A DNA stretch of 64,000 bases, taken from NCBI RefSeq assembly GCF_030848805.1, contig NC_092368.1, positions 3,320,441-3,384,440 on the forward strand, given 5' to 3'. Each line of letters begins with the position of its first letter. The first letter of the stretch is position 1. The stretch comes from Temnothorax longispinosus. Taxonomy: Eukaryota > Arthropoda > Insecta > Hymenoptera > Formicidae. The translations under genes and the position numbers were made by a program. Below, piece by piece: positions 60,801-64,000 of this stretch. The notes beneath the pieces are model-generated. The model was not told the origin of the DNA and ran no database searches. It saw nothing but the letters and a program-made list of their open reading frames with translations.

Positions 60801-61300
60801 ATGGGATCGTGAATCGCTCGAATCAATAGAACCGATCATCAAACGTCAATAAAGAGATGCCGTTCGTTAAGACTTTGCTGCACGATGCTGAACTCGATTA
60901 TTCGCTAACCAGACCAATTTTGGAAGAACAGGTTAACGTAAGTCTCATCTAAAGATATGTGAAAAGGCGCAAAATGCGACAGCAATCCTAAATAAATTAT
61001 TTTATCTTTATAGTTATTGATATTCATATGCTCATTTTTTCATTTGTGCGAGTAAAAATTTTACGTGTCATAATAAGATCATGATTTATCTATGTATTGA
61101 AAGCCTGAGGCAGCTTGTTAATAATAAGTTGACAACAATAAATAATAAGGCGATTGCTTGTGTCCCTCTCAGGATTAAATTTCATTTATTATCAGAGAAA
61201 GAAACGAAAAATAAACTAAAGCCTTCCTCCATTATTCTCAGTACTGAGCTATCTCTCGCTAACGTCATCACCGAATTAAGCTCTGATTTCAGGAGGTGTC
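57900..61300. other. Mixed non-coding DNA with a CpG-rich core
   Basis: AT-rich at 57900-58140, CpG-rich at 58240-58960 (including CGT repeats at 58564-58581 and CTCCT repeats near 58685-58705), AT-rich at 59160-59480, CpG-rich at 59580-60560, AT-rich at 60960-61240. The 260-codon frame at 58145-58927 begins with TTG and is a serine/arginine-rich translation of the island; the 194-codon frame at 59939-60523 is similar. A full CRE palindrome TGACGTCA is at 60521-60528. Confidence 0.65.
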
Positions 61301-63167
61301 GTGGCGCCAGAGAGCAGATACAACCGGTCAAAGGCAGATAGTGTTAGTGCCAGGACGTGCTAGGCAGAGCTAAGCGCCGCCGATCCGTACCGAGTCCGCG
61401 AGACGGGCTAATGAATTAAGTGTTTGAGTGGCGTCCTAATGATGAAATCACGAGAAATATAACAACATCCTCCAAGAGGGTACCGCCTTGCCGACCCGTA
61501 AGTGACAATGATTTGCCTCGTGACTCGTTCCTTCGCGCCCAGTGCGGCGTTCTTCGGAGCACGTGATCGTGGTCTCGTCTCATCGAATAAATTGTGACAA
61601 ATGAACGCCGGAATTTTCTAGCGAATCACCGAATCACCCACGGAGTCGAGGTTTCAACGAGGAATCCGGCACGCGATCTACCCATGACGTATTTCACGTG
61701 CGATTTTTTATTTGATCGTGCGATCGATCTAGAAGCGGAGGTATATATTAGCGCCACGAAATCCTAATTTACGAGAGAGATCACGATATATGTATATTAA
61801 GTATATTCCACACGCTATTGTACACAACCATGCGTAAATGATAATAGTGCATACTATATACGTAAACTATTTTTACATGTAATAAATTCAGACAATACAC
61901 ATTCGTCTTTTTTAATGGTTATGCTTTCTCCTCCTTTTGTCTTTTTTCTCCCTTTTTTGAACAAAACTCCTAATCGTGAAAACAAAGATCTATTTATAAT
62001 TATTTCCTGTACTAGGCATACAAATCATTCTCCAGAGAGTAGCTGGAAAGAGAGAAGCTTCTCGATAGTCGAATAAATTCGCGCTTAACAGAACCGGAAC
62101 GTTCGCGGGGCGATTCATCTTGCGTCACGATCTCGGGCTGATTGTCTGCGAGCATTCTTGCATTCGAAAGTTCATCGATCGCGGTATTCACTAGCTGCGC
62201 GCGATACAATGTGTTGTTGCGGTACGGGGAAGCGCTCGCGTTTCAGCTGAAATTAGCGAGGCGTGCTGTGGGACGTCTTTCTGATCTTTGATATCCCGGC
62301 CAGGTTCTCTCCGTTCGGCGATAGATCCGCGCGCTCTCGCATGAACGGGCCCGTCGCGCGAAAGTTACGACTAGAAGGAAACCGGCATTTCAATATCTAT
62401 ACGAGGGGGTTTATCCAACAGGAATGGCACGTCTTACATTACGTGCCACGCCAAAGCGAGCCGTGCCCAACTTCTTTTCGCCCCTCGCGACCAAATCTAA
62501 ATTCTGTAAATTTCAATCACGCACACCTATGCAATAATTTGCATTTACAATCTCCGTGATATAATTTCATGTACAATATGTATATGAATAAATGAGTTTG
62601 TTCGTCCATTAAATGCATTAATTATGCACATTCAAATGAGTATCAAAAGTTGAACATTAATTATGATTAACATCTAACGATAATCACAACGTTGATCCTA
62701 AACATCATCAAAATAGGAGATTTATGGGCGAATCAATAAAGATCGATAAGAGAACAATCCATTTGCTAAATCGCGAAAAGATTAATTCTAACTTGCTAAC
62801 GATTCGTTTTAATTATCTCGAGGGCAGATATATGGAACAAGTCGTAATCGGGTTTACTGTTTCGAAAAATGTTACAATTACCTTGTATTTGTTTTTTTTT
62901 ATTGCAACATTGCGTAATAACCAATTTCCGGCAAACGCAGTGTTTTGCACACATTCGATTTGATAACAAAGAGCGGTTTAATCATTCAAAAATGTAGTTA
63001 TTCACCCTTCCGGAATGCTCTTGTAAAAATATGTATGTCTATAAACCACACCAATTCATGTCGACGCGCAGAGATCGAGCGATGGCTGTGTTGCCATCGG
63101 TTGCAACCGGAATGCATTCACGCTAATTGAAGAGCACACTTACGCCAGTGGGACGCATACGCCTCGC

Positions 63168-63176
63168 TATAAATAG
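63168..63176 (+). promoter_or_regulatory. TATA-box-like motif TATAAATAG
   Basis: Same 9-mer as at 35326, here in GC-rich flanks (CTCGC before, CCGTG after). CRE-like sites lie 143-170 bases downstream, within what would be the transcribed region. No initiator consensus at the expected distance. Confidence 0.2.
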
Positions 63177-63310
63177 CCGTGTTTTGCCACGAGTTTTGCA
63201 CGTAATGCGTGCAGGCACGCGTGTCGCGATTGACCGTACCGCGCGAACACGTACGTGAAAGCGTAAATGCACGTTGCGCGGATGCACGTTAAAAGGAGCG
63301 GTGGCAGCGA

Positions 63311-63338
63311 TGACGTCAGTGGTAGCGAATTGACGTCG
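63311..63338 (+). promoter_or_regulatory. CRE palindrome plus second CRE-like site 20 bp apart
   Basis: TGACGTCA (63311-63318) and TGACGTCG (63331-63338) lie in the same orientation exactly 20 bases, about two helical turns, apart. They are consistent with bZIP (CREB/ATF) binding. Function is not demonstrated. Confidence 0.3.
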
Positions 63339-64000
63339 TGCAATTGGAACTCGTCGATGCTAATGGGCCTGGTCAAAGGCAAGGCGGCGATAGAAGCGGG
63401 TTGCTTCGTCGAATCAGGCCGTGAAAATATTCGCGTATCCATTGTAGTTACTCTCATAAGTAACAATCTTTAATCAAGAAAGATGTGACAATATATGTTC
63501 TCAAGTAAACAGGTAATTAAAAAAGTATTTAAATATCGCGTATAATTATTTTCTACATGTATATTGATGTATCGTAGTTTATTTCGAAACGTCCCGCGTC
63601 AAAAAGACGATTTGTTGCTTGATTGTATAGATATTTTCTTGGCAACGCACTACCAAACTTTTGTCTCTCTTAGACGGCTATTTATTACAACGAGCACAAT
63701 AGGAAATACACGGGCGTTTCATTATTTAAATCCATGTCGTGATTTAGATCGGACCTAAATCGCAGCGTCGGACGCGAAAACACGGTTAATTTCGACAGGT
63801 GGTGGTACCCAAATACCGCATCGCGGCGATTTTCGATAGAGCCGCTGACAAAGAGTCGAGTTAATCGTCGGCGAGTGCGCTGCGAGAGTACGGTCGATTG
63901 GTTTTCCAACGGGCAACGAGTAAATATTTTAAAAAGTGGGTTGTGCTCGGTAATTTGCGGCGTGGACGAGACGCGCACACACGTGCGCGCGCGTCACGTG

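Larger units (their letters stand above)
61300..64000. other. Mixed non-coding DNA
   Basis: CpG-rich at 61300-61740, AT-rich at 61760-62010, mixed at 62010-62520, AT-rich at 62560-63000, then mixed to the end of the window. Frames of at most 99 codons, none recognisable. A TATA-like motif and two CRE-like sites near 63.2-63.3 kb are listed separately. Confidence 0.7.

Noticed and set aside
1..64000. tRNA, rRNA, known microRNA, telomeric TTAGG arrays, CRISPR arrays, transposase or reverse-transcriptase domains
   Set aside because: Looked for by eye on both strands (for example the tRNA B-box GGTTCGANTCC and the seeds of common insect microRNAs) and not found. A covariance-model and protein-profile search would settle this.

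Overview
This window reads as a gene-free stretch of nuclear DNA from an insect, most likely a hymenopteran and plausibly an ant. CpG is abundant rather than depleted. GC-rich, CpG-dense blocks alternate with short AT-rich blocks. There are many long GA/CT microsatellites and a few non-autonomous DNA-transposon-like elements. I see no bacterial operons, no ribosome-binding-site and ORF pairs, no phage genes and no CRISPR. The assignment to an order is inference from base composition and repeat style, not from a recognised gene.

I could not recognise a protein-coding exon, tRNA, rRNA, known microRNA or retroelement protein anywhere. The longest open frames (261 codons at 10081-9296 minus; 260 codons at 58145-58927 plus; 190 codons at 23723-23151 minus; 180 codons at 27520-26978 minus; 171 codons at 35526-36041 plus) are arginine/serine-rich or low-complexity translations of CpG-rich DNA. 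Some of them lack an ATG. The window is therefore best read as an intergenic desert or one very large intron.

Layout. 0-11 kb: short ancient local duplications, notably a tandem pair at 527-838 and a pair about 650-690 bp apart (9885-10097 and 10530-10787). 11-31 kb: GC-rich DNA with small hairpins, a triple CACCTG cluster (11129-11181), a group of kappaB-like sites (19809-19898) and an 8.7 kb field rich in CACCTGC E-boxes (19991-28737) with repeated composite motifs. 31-44 kb: few repeats, but a dense CRE-like and octamer cluster at 41284-41631. 44-54.5 kb: the mobile-element-rich part, with two MITE copies in opposite orientation (44646-44871 and 47843-48051, related to a third at about 25375-25600), two large fold-back elements (48777-49322 and 52681-53326) and another imperfect duplication (54043/54244). 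54.5-64 kb: ordinary mixed-composition DNA with a few promoter-like motifs.

What the sequence supports is repeats and candidate regulatory modules, not a gene system. The most interesting points are the two near-perfect ~550-650 bp palindromes (one carries a hairpin motif with partial resemblance to a hammerhead-ribozyme core at both ends), the recurring composite E-box modules, the helically phased CRE array, and the repeated coupling of GA microsatellites to homopolymeric G runs.
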